This document shows, in pieces, positions 44,629 through 53,606 of a stretch of 64,000 nucleotides of DNA. The stretch covers positions 8,370,001-8,434,000 of the forward strand of contig NZ_JAZHRT010000001.1 in assembly GCF_036924535.1 (NCBI RefSeq). The letters are read 5' to 3'. The notes beneath the pieces were generated by a model. That model was not told where the DNA came from. It worked only from the letters and a program-made list of their open reading frames with translations, and searched no databases. The translations under genes and the position numbers were made by a program. The first letter of the stretch is position 1; every line of letters starts with the position of its first letter. This DNA is from Bradyrhizobium sp. AZCC 2262. GTDB taxonomy: Bacteria > Pseudomonadota > Alphaproteobacteria > Rhizobiales > Xanthobacteraceae.

Positions 44629-45993
44629 ATGAAACATATTGGTCAGCATGCGATTGTAATCGGCGCCAGCATGGGCGGCCTTTTGGCCGCGCGTGCGCTG
44701 TCGGATTTTTATGCCGTCGTTACCGTGCTGGAGCGCGATGCGTTTCCGCAGTCCGATATTCCGCGCAAGGGCGTGCCGCAAGGCCGCCATGCGCATGGCC
44801 TGTTGGCGCGCGGCCGCAACGTGATCGAGCATTTCTTCCCGGGCTGGACCGACCAGGTCGTCGCCAGCGGCGGCGTCCGCGGCGATATCGCAGGCGACGT
44901 GAACTGGATTGGCCATGGCGTCACGCTCAAATCGGCCCCAAGCGATCTGGTCGGATTGCTGGCTGCCAGGCCGGTGCTGGAAGGCCATGTGCGCCGCCGC
45001 CTGATGGCCTTGTCGAATGTGCGCGTGATCGAGAATTGCGCCGTGCAGGAGCTGATCGCCGACGACAGCAACGCGACAATCAAGGGCGTCCGCGTCAAGA
45101 TCGGTAACGGCGCCGAGCACCGCATCACGGCCGATCTCGTGGTCGATGCGTCCGGCCGCGGCTCGTCGAGCCCGGCCTGGCTCGAGAGTTTTGGTTTCGC
45201 CAAGCCGGAAGAAGAGCGGATCGAGATCGGGGTAGGCTACACCACGCGACACTATCGCCGCCGCCCAACCGATCTTGACGGCAAGCTTGCGGTCGTGGTC
45301 GCCGGCAGCGGGCCGAACTGGCGCAACGGCGTCGTGCTGTACCAGGCCGAGGACCGCTGGATCGTCTCGATCGGCGGCTATTTCGGCGATCATGCCCCCG
45401 ACGACGACCAGTTGTTCGCCGCCTATGCCGGCTCATTGCCGACGTCTGACATCTACGACATCGTCGCCCATGCCGAGCCGCTCGGCGATTTCGTCCGCTA
45501 TCGCTATCCGGCGAACTTGAGGCGACGCTATGAGCGGCTGGCGCGTTTCCCGAATGGCTATCTGGTGTTCGGCGACGCCTTGTGCAGCTTCAATCCGGTC
45601 TACGGCCAGGGCATGACGGTGGCGGCGCAGGAAGCGATGCTGCTGCGCGAATGCCTCGATGCCGGCGTGGCCGATCTGGCGCGGCGCTTCCTCGCCCGCG
45701 CCGCTGATGTGATCGATACGCCCTGGAACATTGCCGTGGGCAACGACCTCCGGCACCCGAAGGTCCAGGGGGCGCGCCCGGCGAAAGTACGCTTCATCAA
45801 CTGGTATATCGGCAAGCTGCACATGGCCGCGCGTTACGACGCAAAGCTGGCGACCGCCTTTCTCGAGGTCGCCAATCTGGAGGCGTCGCCGACACGGTTG
45901 CTGCAGCCGGCCGTGGTGATGCGCGTGATCCGGGGCAACCTTGGCCGCCGCAGCGGCGGCACGGTGGCTGCATCGGCCGGTGTGCAGGTCTGA
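44629..45993 (+). CDS. FAD-dependent oxidoreductase, monooxygenase-like
   Basis: This 454-residue flavoprotein has an N-terminal dinucleotide fold VIGASMGGLLAARALSDFYAVVTVLERD, a DLVVDASGRGS motif (about residue 170), and the FAD-ribose contact GDALCSFNPVYGQGMTVAAQEA near 310, the pattern of PHBH-fold hydroxylases and geranylgeranyl-reductase relatives. The substrate is unknown. It is divergent from the antiporter gene and convergent with two NTF2-like genes, which belong to a superfamily often found with polyketide or aromatic-modifying flavoproteins, though no link is proven. Confidence 0.87.
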   Translation: MKHIGQHAIVIGASMGGLLAARALSDFYAVVTVLERDAFPQSDIPRKGVPQGRHAHGLLARGRNVIEHFFPGWTDQVVASGGVRGDIAGDVNWIGHGVTLKSAPSDLVGLLAARPVLEGHVRRRLMALSNVRVIENCAVQELIADDSNATIKGVRVKIGNGAEHRITADLVVDASGRGSSSPAWLESFGFAKPEEERIEIGVGYTTRHYRRRPTDLDGKLAVVVAGSGPNWRNGVVLYQAEDRWIVSIGGYFGDHAPDDDQLFAAYAGSLPTSDIYDIVAHAEPLGDFVRYRYPANLRRRYERLARFPNGYLVFGDALCSFNPVYGQGMTVAAQEAMLLRECLDAGVADLARRFLARAADVIDTPWNIAVGNDLRHPKVQGARPAKVRFINWYIGKLHMAARYDAKLATAFLEVANLEASPTRLLQPAVVMRVIRGNLGRRSGGTVAASAGVQV

Positions 45994-46000
45994 GTGGATC

Positions 46001-46375
46001 TTACGCGCGCAGATCGTAGCGATAGGATTTGGACACGATCTTCCAGCCGTCGTTCAATTTCATCGCCACCAGATAATCGGTGAAATAACGCGGCGGCAAT
46101 TGGCAGCGCACCTTGATGAAGGCGGTCTGATCATCGGAGCGGTCGATCATGACGATGAAATCCTCGCGCGGCTTGCCCTCCGCCTTGGCGGACGGCCGCT
46201 TCCTCATCCAGTTCAGCCAGGCAGGCAAGTGAAGAACCTGCAGTTCGCCTTTTTCCAGCGAACGCAGGTCGGCGGAGGGATGGAAGATCGCGGCCAGCTT
46301 GTCGGCATCCCCCTCGTGGACGCCATCAAAATAGTGTTGGACGACCGCCTCGACGGTAGAACGATCAAGACTCAC
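46001..46375 (-). CDS. NTF2-like (SnoaL/lumazine-binding-like) protein, copy A
   Basis: This 124-residue protein has the cone-shaped NTF2 fold pattern: TVEAVVQHYFDGVHEGDADKLAAIF at the start and DYLVAMKLNDGWKIVSKSYRYD at the end. The paralogue at 46416-46790 differs at 20 of 124 positions by my count (about 84% identity), with only 3 differences after residue 64. The start has a GGGAGGA site. Such domains may bind or modify small molecules or mediate association; no catalytic residues can be assigned. Confidence 0.87.
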   Translation of the reverse strand: MSLDRSTVEAVVQHYFDGVHEGDADKLAAIFHPSADLRSLEKGELQVLHLPAWLNWMRKRPSAKAEGKPREDFIVMIDRSDDQTAFIKVRCQLPPRYFTDYLVAMKLNDGWKIVSKSYRYDLRA

Positions 46376-46415
46376 GGTTTGTCCTCCCGCAGGATTCTAC
46401 CCGGTTCGCAAAGCC

Positions 46416-46790
46416 CTACTCGCGCAGATCGTAACGGTAGGATTTCGAGACGATCTTCCAGCCGTCACGCAGTTTCATCGCCACCAGATAATCGGTGAAA
46501 TAGCGCGGCGGCAACTGGCAGCGCACCTTGATGAAGGCGGTCTGATCATCGGAGCGGTCGATCGTGACGATGAAATCCTCGCGCGGCTTGCCTTCAGCCC
46601 TGGCGGAGGGGCGCTTGCGCACGCGATCGAGCCAGTCCGGCACGGTCAGCACCTGCAACTCGCCCTTCTCCAGCCAGCGCAAATCGGCGGTGGCGTCGAA
46701 GATCGCGCCGAGCTTGTCGGCATCGCCCTCATACAGGCCATCGAAATAGTTCTTGACCACGGCTTCCACGGTCGATCGGTCGTGACTCAC
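46416..46790 (-). CDS. NTF2-like (SnoaL/lumazine-binding-like) protein, copy B
   Basis: This 124-residue protein is a tandem paralogue of the gene at 46001-46375, 40 bases away on the same strand. The first halves of the two proteins have diverged (for example DAT for HPS and DRV for NWM), whereas the second halves are almost the same even in the DNA, including runs of about 48 identical bases. The start follows GGGAGGA. The pair is probably one transcript with this copy first. Confidence 0.87.
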   Translation of the reverse strand: MSHDRSTVEAVVKNYFDGLYEGDADKLGAIFDATADLRWLEKGELQVLTVPDWLDRVRKRPSARAEGKPREDFIVTIDRSDDQTAFIKVRCQLPPRYFTDYLVAMKLRDGWKIVSKSYRYDLRE

Positions 46791-46890
46791 GGCAGTTCCT
46801 CCCGGCGAAAAGAAATTTGTCGAGCTGAATTAAGCCACGAACCGCTTCATTGCGCTAGGCTGACCTCATCACGGTTGCGAGGAGTTGCAG

Positions 46891-47319
46891 GTGACGGGTT
46901 CAGCAAAATCGAATACTCGCATTCTTGCCGGAGAATGCTTTTGCCGCGCGGTCAGCTACGCCGTGGCTGACGAGTTCGGTTACGCCTTGAACTGCCATTG
47001 CTCGAATTGCCGGCGCACCACCGGTGCGGCATTCAAGCCGTTCGCCGGCATCGCGCGCGACAAATTCAGCGTCACCAGGGGCGAGGACGATCTCATGATC
47101 TATGGCGACGAGGCCGCCCACGACGCGCATTGCCGAAAATGCGGCTCGTTGCTCTATTCGGTGGTGCGTGAAGGCGCTTTCGTCCATGTCGCTATGGGCA
47201 CGCTGGTCGACGATCCCTCGATCCGCCCGACCGCTCACATTTTTGTCGGCTCCAAGGCACCGTGGTTCGCGATCACGGACGACCTCCCGCAATACCGGGA
47301 GCATGTCGTGCCGCGTTGA
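46891..47319 (+). CDS. GFA family (glutathione-dependent formaldehyde-activating-like) protein
   Basis: The protein has 142 residues from GTG 46891, chosen because GAGGAG (46879-46884) sits 6 bases before it; TTG 46885 abuts that site. The zinc-binding Cys pattern of the GFA/CENP-V fold is complete: ECFCRAVSY, NCHCSNCRRTTG and HCRKCGSLLY. GFA proteins are small beta proteins with one or two zinc ions; their role in glutathione-formaldehyde chemistry is established only for a few members and should not be assumed here. Confidence 0.9.
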   Translation: MTGSAKSNTRILAGECFCRAVSYAVADEFGYALNCHCSNCRRTTGAAFKPFAGIARDKFSVTRGEDDLMIYGDEAAHDAHCRKCGSLLYSVVREGAFVHVAMGTLVDDPSIRPTAHIFVGSKAPWFAITDDLPQYREHVVPR

Positions 47320-47552
47320 GCGGCTCACGCTGCTCCGGGAATACATGCCCGTCGCCGGAGGTTCATATCTGGACGGGAAACCTGGCGGAAAAGGTGATCG
47401 GCCATGGCCGAACCGACGGGGCGCTGGCCCGACTAAGGATATAGCGAGGCACAATTCACGTCCGCGTGGATCGTGACCTAACTCACAAAGCCGGGCTGTG
47501 GCTTCTGATAGGCAGTCCGGTGTGGTAAAAAAGTACGAGGCTCCGAGGAGTC

Positions 47553-49337
47553 ATGATGATGTCTGGATCGCAAAAGTTGTGCCGATGGGCACTTGCAGCC
47601 GCCGCCTTCCTGTTGGCGAGCGGGCCGGCTTTTGCCGAAAAACGCGTGGCGCTGGTGCTCGGCAATTCCAATTACCAGAACGTCGCACCGCTGCCCAATC
47701 CGGTTAACGATAGTTCGAAAATTGCGGCGACGCTAAAGGACGCCGGTTTCGACGTCGTCGACTCCCGCCGCGACCTGCCGGCGGCCGAGACCCGTCGCGC
47801 GCTGCGCGACTTCGCCGATCGCGCGCGCGATGCCGACATCGCGGTGGTCTATTACGCCGGCCACGGCATCGAGGTGGACGGCGGAAACTACCTGATCCCC
47901 GTCGATGCGCGGCTGGAACGCGACACCGACATCTATGACGAAGGCCTCTCGCTTGACCGCATCCTGATCGCGATCGAGCCGGCCAAAAAACTGCGCCTGG
48001 TGATTCTCGATGCCTGCCGCGACAATCCGTTCGCCCGGACCATGAAGCGCACGGTTGCTTCGCGCGCGATCGGGCAGGGCCTGGCGAAGGTCGAGCCGAC
48101 CAGCCCCAACGTCCTGATCGCCTATTCGGCCAAGGCTGGCTCTACCGCGGCCGATGGTGACGGCAAGAACAGCCCGTTTACGACGGCACTGTCGCACCAT
48201 TTGACGAAGCCCGGGCTCGACGTGCGCCGCGCGTTCGGTTTCGTGCGCGACGAGGTGCTCAAGACCACCAACAATCGGCAGGAGCCCTTTGTGTATGGTT
48301 CGCTTGGCGGTGAAGACGTGCCGCTGGTGCCGGCGCCTCGTCCGGCGCCCGCAGCGGCGGCTCCTGCGCCGGCCCCCAGTGCGCAGGCCGAAGCCCGTCG
48401 CGACTATGAACTCGCGCTGCAGATCGGCAACAAGAGCGCGCTCAACGCCTTCCTCGTGCAATATCCCGATGGTTTCTACGCGAGCCTTGCCAAGCTTCAA
48501 CTCGACAAGATCGTCGCCGAGGAAACGCGTGTCGCGGCGACCGAAAAAGCGCGGCAGGCCGAACAGGAGAGGGCGCGGCTCGCCGCCGAGGGGGCCCAGA
48601 AGTCGCAACAGGCAAAGGCCGAGGCCGAAGCCAAGGCCGCCGAGCAGGCGCGCATCGCGGCTGAAAAGGCCAAGCAGTGGGCGCAGGACCAGGCGGCCGC
48701 GGCCGAACAGAAGCGCGTCGCCACCGAAAGCGCCGCCGCCGACAAGGTTGCTGCTCCAGCGCCCGCTGACGCTGACAAGGACAAGGCGGTGAACGTTGCC
48801 GCGCTCGCCGCGGGGCCGCCGCAAGCCGACGTCACCAAGTCGGTGCAGGCCGAATTGCGACGCGTCGGCTGCCTGACCGGCAGCGCCGATGGCAACTGGA
48901 ACAGCGCCTCGCAGCGATCGCTGACGCAGTTCAACCGCTACGCCGGAACCAGGCTCGACACCAAGGTCGCCAGCGTCGATACGCTCGATACGCTCAAGCT
49001 GAAGTCGTCACGGGTGTGTCCGCTGGTCTGCGAGCATGGCTTCCAGGCCGATGGCGACCGCTGCGTCAAGATCACCTGTGCCGAGGGCTCGTTCCTCAAC
49101 GACGATAATGAATGCGAGAAGCGTCGCGCCAAAAAGCCGGTGGCAACGCGCGACAGGCCGGAACCGCGGCGGGTTCCGGAGGCACGGGAAGGTCGGAAAC
49201 CGAGGCAGGTTATTGTGACGCGTTCTCAGAACCCGAATGCACCGGGGATGTCATCCAGCGGTCGTCCGCTTACCGGCCTCGAACGCCAGCAGGGTTGCAC
49301 TGGCTACCAGGCCATTATGTCGGGCGTGTGCCCGTAA
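47553..49337 (+). CDS. Exported caspase-like (C14) protein with C-terminal Cys-rich region
   Basis: This 594-residue protein has a signal peptide (residues 1-28, ending PAFAE) and then a caspase p20-like domain with catalytic dyad H104 (YYAGHGIE) and C155 (LDACRDNPF). After a Pro/Ala linker (about residues 250-280) comes a long Ala/Lys/Glu/Gln-rich coiled region (about 320-405). A peptidoglycan-binding-like module follows (VQAELRRVGCLTGSADGNWNSASQRSLTQF), then a Cys-rich stretch (CPLVCEHGFQADGDRCVKITC) and a basic, disordered tail. Both catalytic residues are kept, so cleavage of Arg/Lys sites in the periplasm is possible. Its targets are unknown. Confidence 0.9.
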   Translation: MMMSGSQKLCRWALAAAAFLLASGPAFAEKRVALVLGNSNYQNVAPLPNPVNDSSKIAATLKDAGFDVVDSRRDLPAAETRRALRDFADRARDADIAVVYYAGHGIEVDGGNYLIPVDARLERDTDIYDEGLSLDRILIAIEPAKKLRLVILDACRDNPFARTMKRTVASRAIGQGLAKVEPTSPNVLIAYSAKAGSTAADGDGKNSPFTTALSHHLTKPGLDVRRAFGFVRDEVLKTTNNRQEPFVYGSLGGEDVPLVPAPRPAPAAAAPAPAPSAQAEARRDYELALQIGNKSALNAFLVQYPDGFYASLAKLQLDKIVAEETRVAATEKARQAEQERARLAAEGAQKSQQAKAEAEAKAAEQARIAAEKAKQWAQDQAAAAEQKRVATESAAADKVAAPAPADADKDKAVNVAALAAGPPQADVTKSVQAELRRVGCLTGSADGNWNSASQRSLTQFNRYAGTRLDTKVASVDTLDTLKLKSSRVCPLVCEHGFQADGDRCVKITCAEGSFLNDDNECEKRRAKKPVATRDRPEPRRVPEAREGRKPRQVIVTRSQNPNAPGMSSSGRPLTGLERQQGCTGYQAIMSGVCP

Positions 49338-49395
49338 CGGCGGCCGGCATCAGATCAAGTCCACATTGGCGCCGTGACAGCGGGGCCAATTGCTT

Positions 49396-50076
49396 TCAAA
49401 TCGCGCTCGCCGCGATGTTCACCATCAGCGCCAGCAAGGCCGTGTTGAACACGAAAGAAATGATGCCGTGCACGGTCGCAGTGCGGCGGATGATCTTGTC
49501 GGTGATGCCGACATCGGAAACCTGTGCGGTCATGCCGATTACGAACGAGAAGTAGACGAAATCCCAATAGTCTGCCTCGGCATGTGCGTCACCGCTTGGA
49601 AACAGCAGGCCGCCCGGCTTTTTGCCGCGATAGAAATCATGCGCGTAGTGCAGCGCAAAGGCGATGTGAACAAGTACCCATGACAACGCGATCGTCGCCA
49701 CCGCCAGGATTAGCCCGGCCTTATTGCCTTTCGAGACGCCGAGCTCGAACACGATCGCGCCAAGGCTCGCGAGGGCACCGAACACGGTCAACAACAGGAT
49801 CAGGAAGCGCCCGTCATCCTGCAACAGTGCGCTGCGGCGGATATGGGCGACCTCACAGCGCAGCATCATGATGTAGGCAAGTACGAGATAGAATGCGGCG
49901 AAGACATCCCAGCCGACGATGAGACGTGTCACCAGCCGCCGTGAATCAGGCAGCAGGAAGAAGACGGCGGCGCCGAGCGCGATCGCGATGAAGGTCCGCG
50001 GCCGTCCGTAAACGACGCGGACCGGCATTGGCAGGTTCCGGAAGCGAACAAGGCCCTCGTCGAATTCCTTGCTCAT
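49396..50076 (-). CDS. DUF1345 family membrane protein
   Basis: This 226-residue protein has about five to six hydrophobic segments and the DUF1345 pattern: RPRTFIAIALGAAVFFLLP, then VHIAFALHYAHDFYRG and ADYWDFVYFSFVIGMTAQVSDVGIT near the C terminus. The WDFxYFSFxIGMT motif resembles pore regions but no function is established. It converges on the caspase-like gene and starts 18 bases after the farnesyl diphosphate synthase stop, so the two may share a transcript. Confidence 0.88.
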   Translation of the reverse strand: MSKEFDEGLVRFRNLPMPVRVVYGRPRTFIAIALGAAVFFLLPDSRRLVTRLIVGWDVFAAFYLVLAYIMMLRCEVAHIRRSALLQDDGRFLILLLTVFGALASLGAIVFELGVSKGNKAGLILAVATIALSWVLVHIAFALHYAHDFYRGKKPGGLLFPSGDAHAEADYWDFVYFSFVIGMTAQVSDVGITDKIIRRTATVHGIISFVFNTALLALMVNIAASAI

Positions 50077-50094
50077 CCGCTGCCTTCCTATGCG

Positions 50095-51015
50095 CTAGTT
50101 CTTGCGATCCGCGACGAAGTGCGCGGCTGCCCGCAACATGTCCCCCTTCGCCCCGAAGATCGACAGCGCGGAATCAGCGCGCGCCAAGAGATCGCGCACG
50201 CGCTGCTTGGCGCCGTCGATGCCGAGCTGGGTGACGAAGGTGGTCTTGCCGAGCGCCGCATCGGCGCCGGCCGGCTTGCCGAGGGCTGCGGCGTCGCCCT
50301 CGACGTCGAGCAGATCGTCGGCGATCTGAAATGCCTCGCCGAGCGCGCGGCCGTAATCGTCGAGCGCCTGGTATTCCTTCTGTGAGGACTGGCCGAGGAT
50401 CGCGCCTGCGATGCAGCCATAGCGCAACAGCGCGCCGGTCTTCATCTGCTGCACCCGTGCTACGTCGACCGGCTCGCGGTCGCCGAACCGGCCTTCGCCG
50501 GCGAGGTCGAGGATCTGGCCGCCGACCATGCCGCCTATGCCGGAGGCGCGCGCCAGCGCCCGCGTCAAGAGCAGGCGCACCGTGGCGTCCTTGTGGATCT
50601 CGTCGCGGGTGACGATGTCGAACGCCAGCGTCAGCAGACCGTCACCGGCGAGGATCGCTGTGGCGTCATCGGTCTTCTTGTGCAGGGTGGGCCGGCCGCG
50701 GCGCAGGTCGCTGTTGTCCATCGCCGGCAGGTCGTCATGGATCAGGGAATAGCAATGGATGCATTCCAGCGCGGCGCCGCCAAGCAAGGCAGCGTCCCGC
50801 GGAACCCCGAACACGGCCGAACTTTCGACCACCAGAAAAGGGCGCAGTCGCTTTCCGCCGTTGAGGCTGGAATAGCGCATCGCGTCCATCAGCCGTTTCG
50901 GCCGCGCGATCTCGTCCGGCAACAGCGTGTCGGACAGCAGCTTTGCCAGCAGGGCTTCGGTGTCCTCCGCGGTCTGGTCCAGGCGTTTGGTGAAATCGGC
51001 TGTGGCGGTGGTCAT
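50095..51015 (-). CDS. ispA: Polyprenyl synthetase, probably farnesyl diphosphate synthase
   Basis: The protein has 306 residues from the ATG giving MTTATADF, with GGAG 9 bases upstream; a longer frame starts at 51048. It joins dimethylallyl and isopentenyl diphosphates into C15 (or longer) prenyl diphosphates. The first Asp-rich motif is HCYSLIHDDLPAMDNSD with the four-residue spacing of bacterial farnesyl synthases; the second is FQIADDLLDVEGD. GGKRLRP binds the diphosphate. A geranylgeranyl product cannot be excluded. Confidence 0.93.
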   Translation of the reverse strand: MTTATADFTKRLDQTAEDTEALLAKLLSDTLLPDEIARPKRLMDAMRYSSLNGGKRLRPFLVVESSAVFGVPRDAALLGGAALECIHCYSLIHDDLPAMDNSDLRRGRPTLHKKTDDATAILAGDGLLTLAFDIVTRDEIHKDATVRLLLTRALARASGIGGMVGGQILDLAGEGRFGDREPVDVARVQQMKTGALLRYGCIAGAILGQSSQKEYQALDDYGRALGEAFQIADDLLDVEGDAAALGKPAGADAALGKTTFVTQLGIDGAKQRVRDLLARADSALSIFGAKGDMLRAAAHFVADRKN

Positions 51016-51192
51016 TAAGAATAGCTCCAGATCAATTTGGCCGGACAATCGTTGATGGCAACGGCTTCGTCAATTCCATGACGGAGGTCACAAAAGCGCT
51101 GGAAAACGCACTAGATATCATGGAGATGTCACGTGGGTGGGGCCTATTGATCGCCCCGGGGCCGGCTTGGGCTGAACCGGAAGCATCCAATT

Positions 51193-51870
<678 letters not shown>

Positions 51871-52023
51871 GCCAATTTTCGGCCCCTTTAACCGCAAGCT
51901 GGCCTAGCTTTACGCCATCCCATCCTCTATAAGCGCGGCCTTATCGGCATCGCAGCCCCTGCGCGCAGCGCTGGGCCGTCCGGTTTCGGACGATGCCTCC
52001 GACAACACCCCTAGAGGATCGTT

Positions 52024-52206
52024 ATGGCCGTTCCCAGAAGAAAAACATCGCCCTCGCGGCGTGGCATGCGCCGCTCGGCGGACGCACTGAAGAAGCCGAC
52101 CTATGCCGAGGACAAGGATTCCGGCGAACTGCGCCGTCCGCACCACCTCGACCTGAAGACCGGCATGTACAAGGGCCGGCAGGTGCTGAAAAAGAAGGAA
52201 TCCTGA
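52024..52206 (+). CDS. rpmF: 50S ribosomal protein L32
   Basis: This 60-residue protein reads [20 protein letters not shown] at its start and ends with VLKKKES, a full alphaproteobacterial L32 without the zinc-binding Cys pairs of some bacterial forms. The short size and basic charge fit. GAGGA lies 6 bases before the ATG. A candidate -10 box (TATAAG at 51928-51933) lies upstream. Downstream genes of other bacteria (plsX, fabH) do not follow here. Confidence 0.96.
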   Translation: MAVPRRKTSPSRRGMRRSADALKKPTYAEDKDSGELRRPHHLDLKTGMYKGRQVLKKKES

Positions 52207-52343
52207 TCGGGTTCGGGGATAAGGCGCGGCTTCCGGCGGCGTCTGCCCGAATTTGGCCAACGAGTGGGGCCAACGGTTCCATTGGGGCGAAGCGATGCTT
52301 CGCCCGGGGGACGTTCCGGTTATCCTAGGAAGGCGCGATACCC

Positions 52344-53099
52344 ATGGTCGGTTTTCCGCTGCTTCTGATTCCGCTCGCGATCTACAACATCATCGTCTTC
52401 CTGATGCCCAGCGTATCGTTCACCGATCCGCTGGTGAAGCTGACGTTGATGTCGGGCGCGGAATGGACGGTGACGCTGAGCGACGTGCTGCTCACGCTCG
52501 GCATCCTGCTGCTGCTCGCCGAAGTCATCAAGGGCGCGCGCCCCGGTGCGAAATACCTCACCGACCATCTGCTGTCGCTGATCGTGTTCGGCGCCGCGGC
52601 GGCCGAGTTCGTGCTGTGGCCGAAGTTCGGTACCTCGACCTATTTCCTGATGACGGCACTGTCGCTGGTGGATTTCCTCTCTGGCCTTGCGTTGCGAACG
52701 CGCCGCCGTGCAGTTGCGGCGGCGCCTGTACCTGCACCTCCGCCAAAAGCCGCCGAACCTCCGCCAAAGGCAGCCGAAAAAGTCGAGCCACCGGCCGAGC
52801 CTCAATTCGACCCCGCGCCGGCCGCCGCACCTGCGCCTGTTGCGCCATCGGTGCCGCCGGCAGCCTCTGTTGCCGAATCCGTGTTGAAGGATCACCCCGA
52901 GCCGAAACCGGTGCCGCCCGCCATCGCACCCGAAGCGGCCCCGCCGAAAACGCCGTCTCCGGAAGTCCATTCTCCGGAAGTCCATTCACCGGAAGTCTCG
53001 TCGCCGGAAGTCCGGTCACCGGAGGTCCCGTCGCCGGGACTGCAGCCGGGTCCGAGCTTTCCGCCATCTCCGGATAAGCCGGACACACCTCAGCGCTGA
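52344..53099 (+). CDS. Membrane protein with Pro-rich SPEVx-repeat tail
   Basis: The protein has 251 residues. The first 115 residues hold about four hydrophobic segments (LLLIPLAIYNIIVFLMP, VLLTLGILLLLAEV, LLSLIVFGAAAAEFVLW, YFLMTALSLVDFLSGLAL). The rest is low-complexity Pro/Ala/Glu, ending in five tandem SPEV units (SPEVH, SPEVH, SPEVS, SPEVR, SPEVP) at about residues 211-235. In the DNA the unit is a 15-base tandem repeat (tccggaagtccattc type), so its copy number may vary by slippage. The N-terminal part is a small conserved-looking membrane module without a name I can give. Confidence 0.8.
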   Translation: MVGFPLLLIPLAIYNIIVFLMPSVSFTDPLVKLTLMSGAEWTVTLSDVLLTLGILLLLAEVIKGARPGAKYLTDHLLSLIVFGAAAAEFVLWPKFGTSTYFLMTALSLVDFLSGLALRTRRRAVAAAPVPAPPPKAAEPPPKAAEKVEPPAEPQFDPAPAAAPAPVAPSVPPAASVAESVLKDHPEPKPVPPAIAPEAAPPKTPSPEVHSPEVHSPEVSSPEVRSPEVPSPGLQPGPSFPPSPDKPDTPQR

Positions 53100-53100
53100 T

Positions 53101-53379
53101 CTAGATGGTTTGCCGCGTCCGGAAGCCGGTGCCAGACCGCCGGATCTGGCTGGCGCCATAGGCCGTCTGTGCATCTGCCAGCGAAGCCCGCCGGAGGCTG
53201 CGGGTTTGCGGGGCCCGGTCGGCAGTCGCGATCAGCTGCGCGACGAAGGTTGGATCGGGCCGTGGCGCCGGTCTCGACGACCAGTGCACGTGGGTCACCG
53301 GCACCAGCTCACGGGCCGGCTCGTCGAGGTTGACGAACTCGCCGTCCAAGATTTCGTCTGATCGATCGATATCCAGCAT
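53101..53379 (-). CDS. Hypothetical protein, 92 residues
   Basis: The frame reads MLDIDRSDEILDGEFVNLDE at the start, followed by PVTHVHWSSRP and a basic C terminus. It is convergent with the SPEV-tail protein, with 1 base between stops. Its acidic start and mixed composition look like a real small protein, and the stretch is otherwise unexplained. I do not recognise a family. No signal peptide or membrane segment is visible. Confidence 0.55.
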   Translation of the reverse strand: MLDIDRSDEILDGEFVNLDEPARELVPVTHVHWSSRPAPRPDPTFVAQLIATADRAPQTRSLRRASLADAQTAYGASQIRRSGTGFRTRQTI

Positions 53380-53606
53380 CGCACACCGTAACCTAAACTG
53401 TCACGTTTTGGGACGTTACGCCCCCACTGCGATCTGACCTCGCAAGGCCTATGCCGCTTCCCCCCGTTTCGTTCCGGCCGGGCCCGGAAAGTCTGTGAAA
53501 CATGGTTTCCGGATTATTTATGAACTTGAACTAGCTTGGCGTTGGAAAGAGCCACTATCCTCAAACGGCGGGAATCACCGGCGGTGTCCCGAATCGAGGC
53601 GTCCCG

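Noticed and set aside
47733..48824. Minus-strand open frame (363 codons) opposite the caspase-like gene
   Set aside because: Gly/Arg/Leu-rich antisense product of the Ala/Lys/Glu coiled region; the plus strand has an intact catalytic domain.
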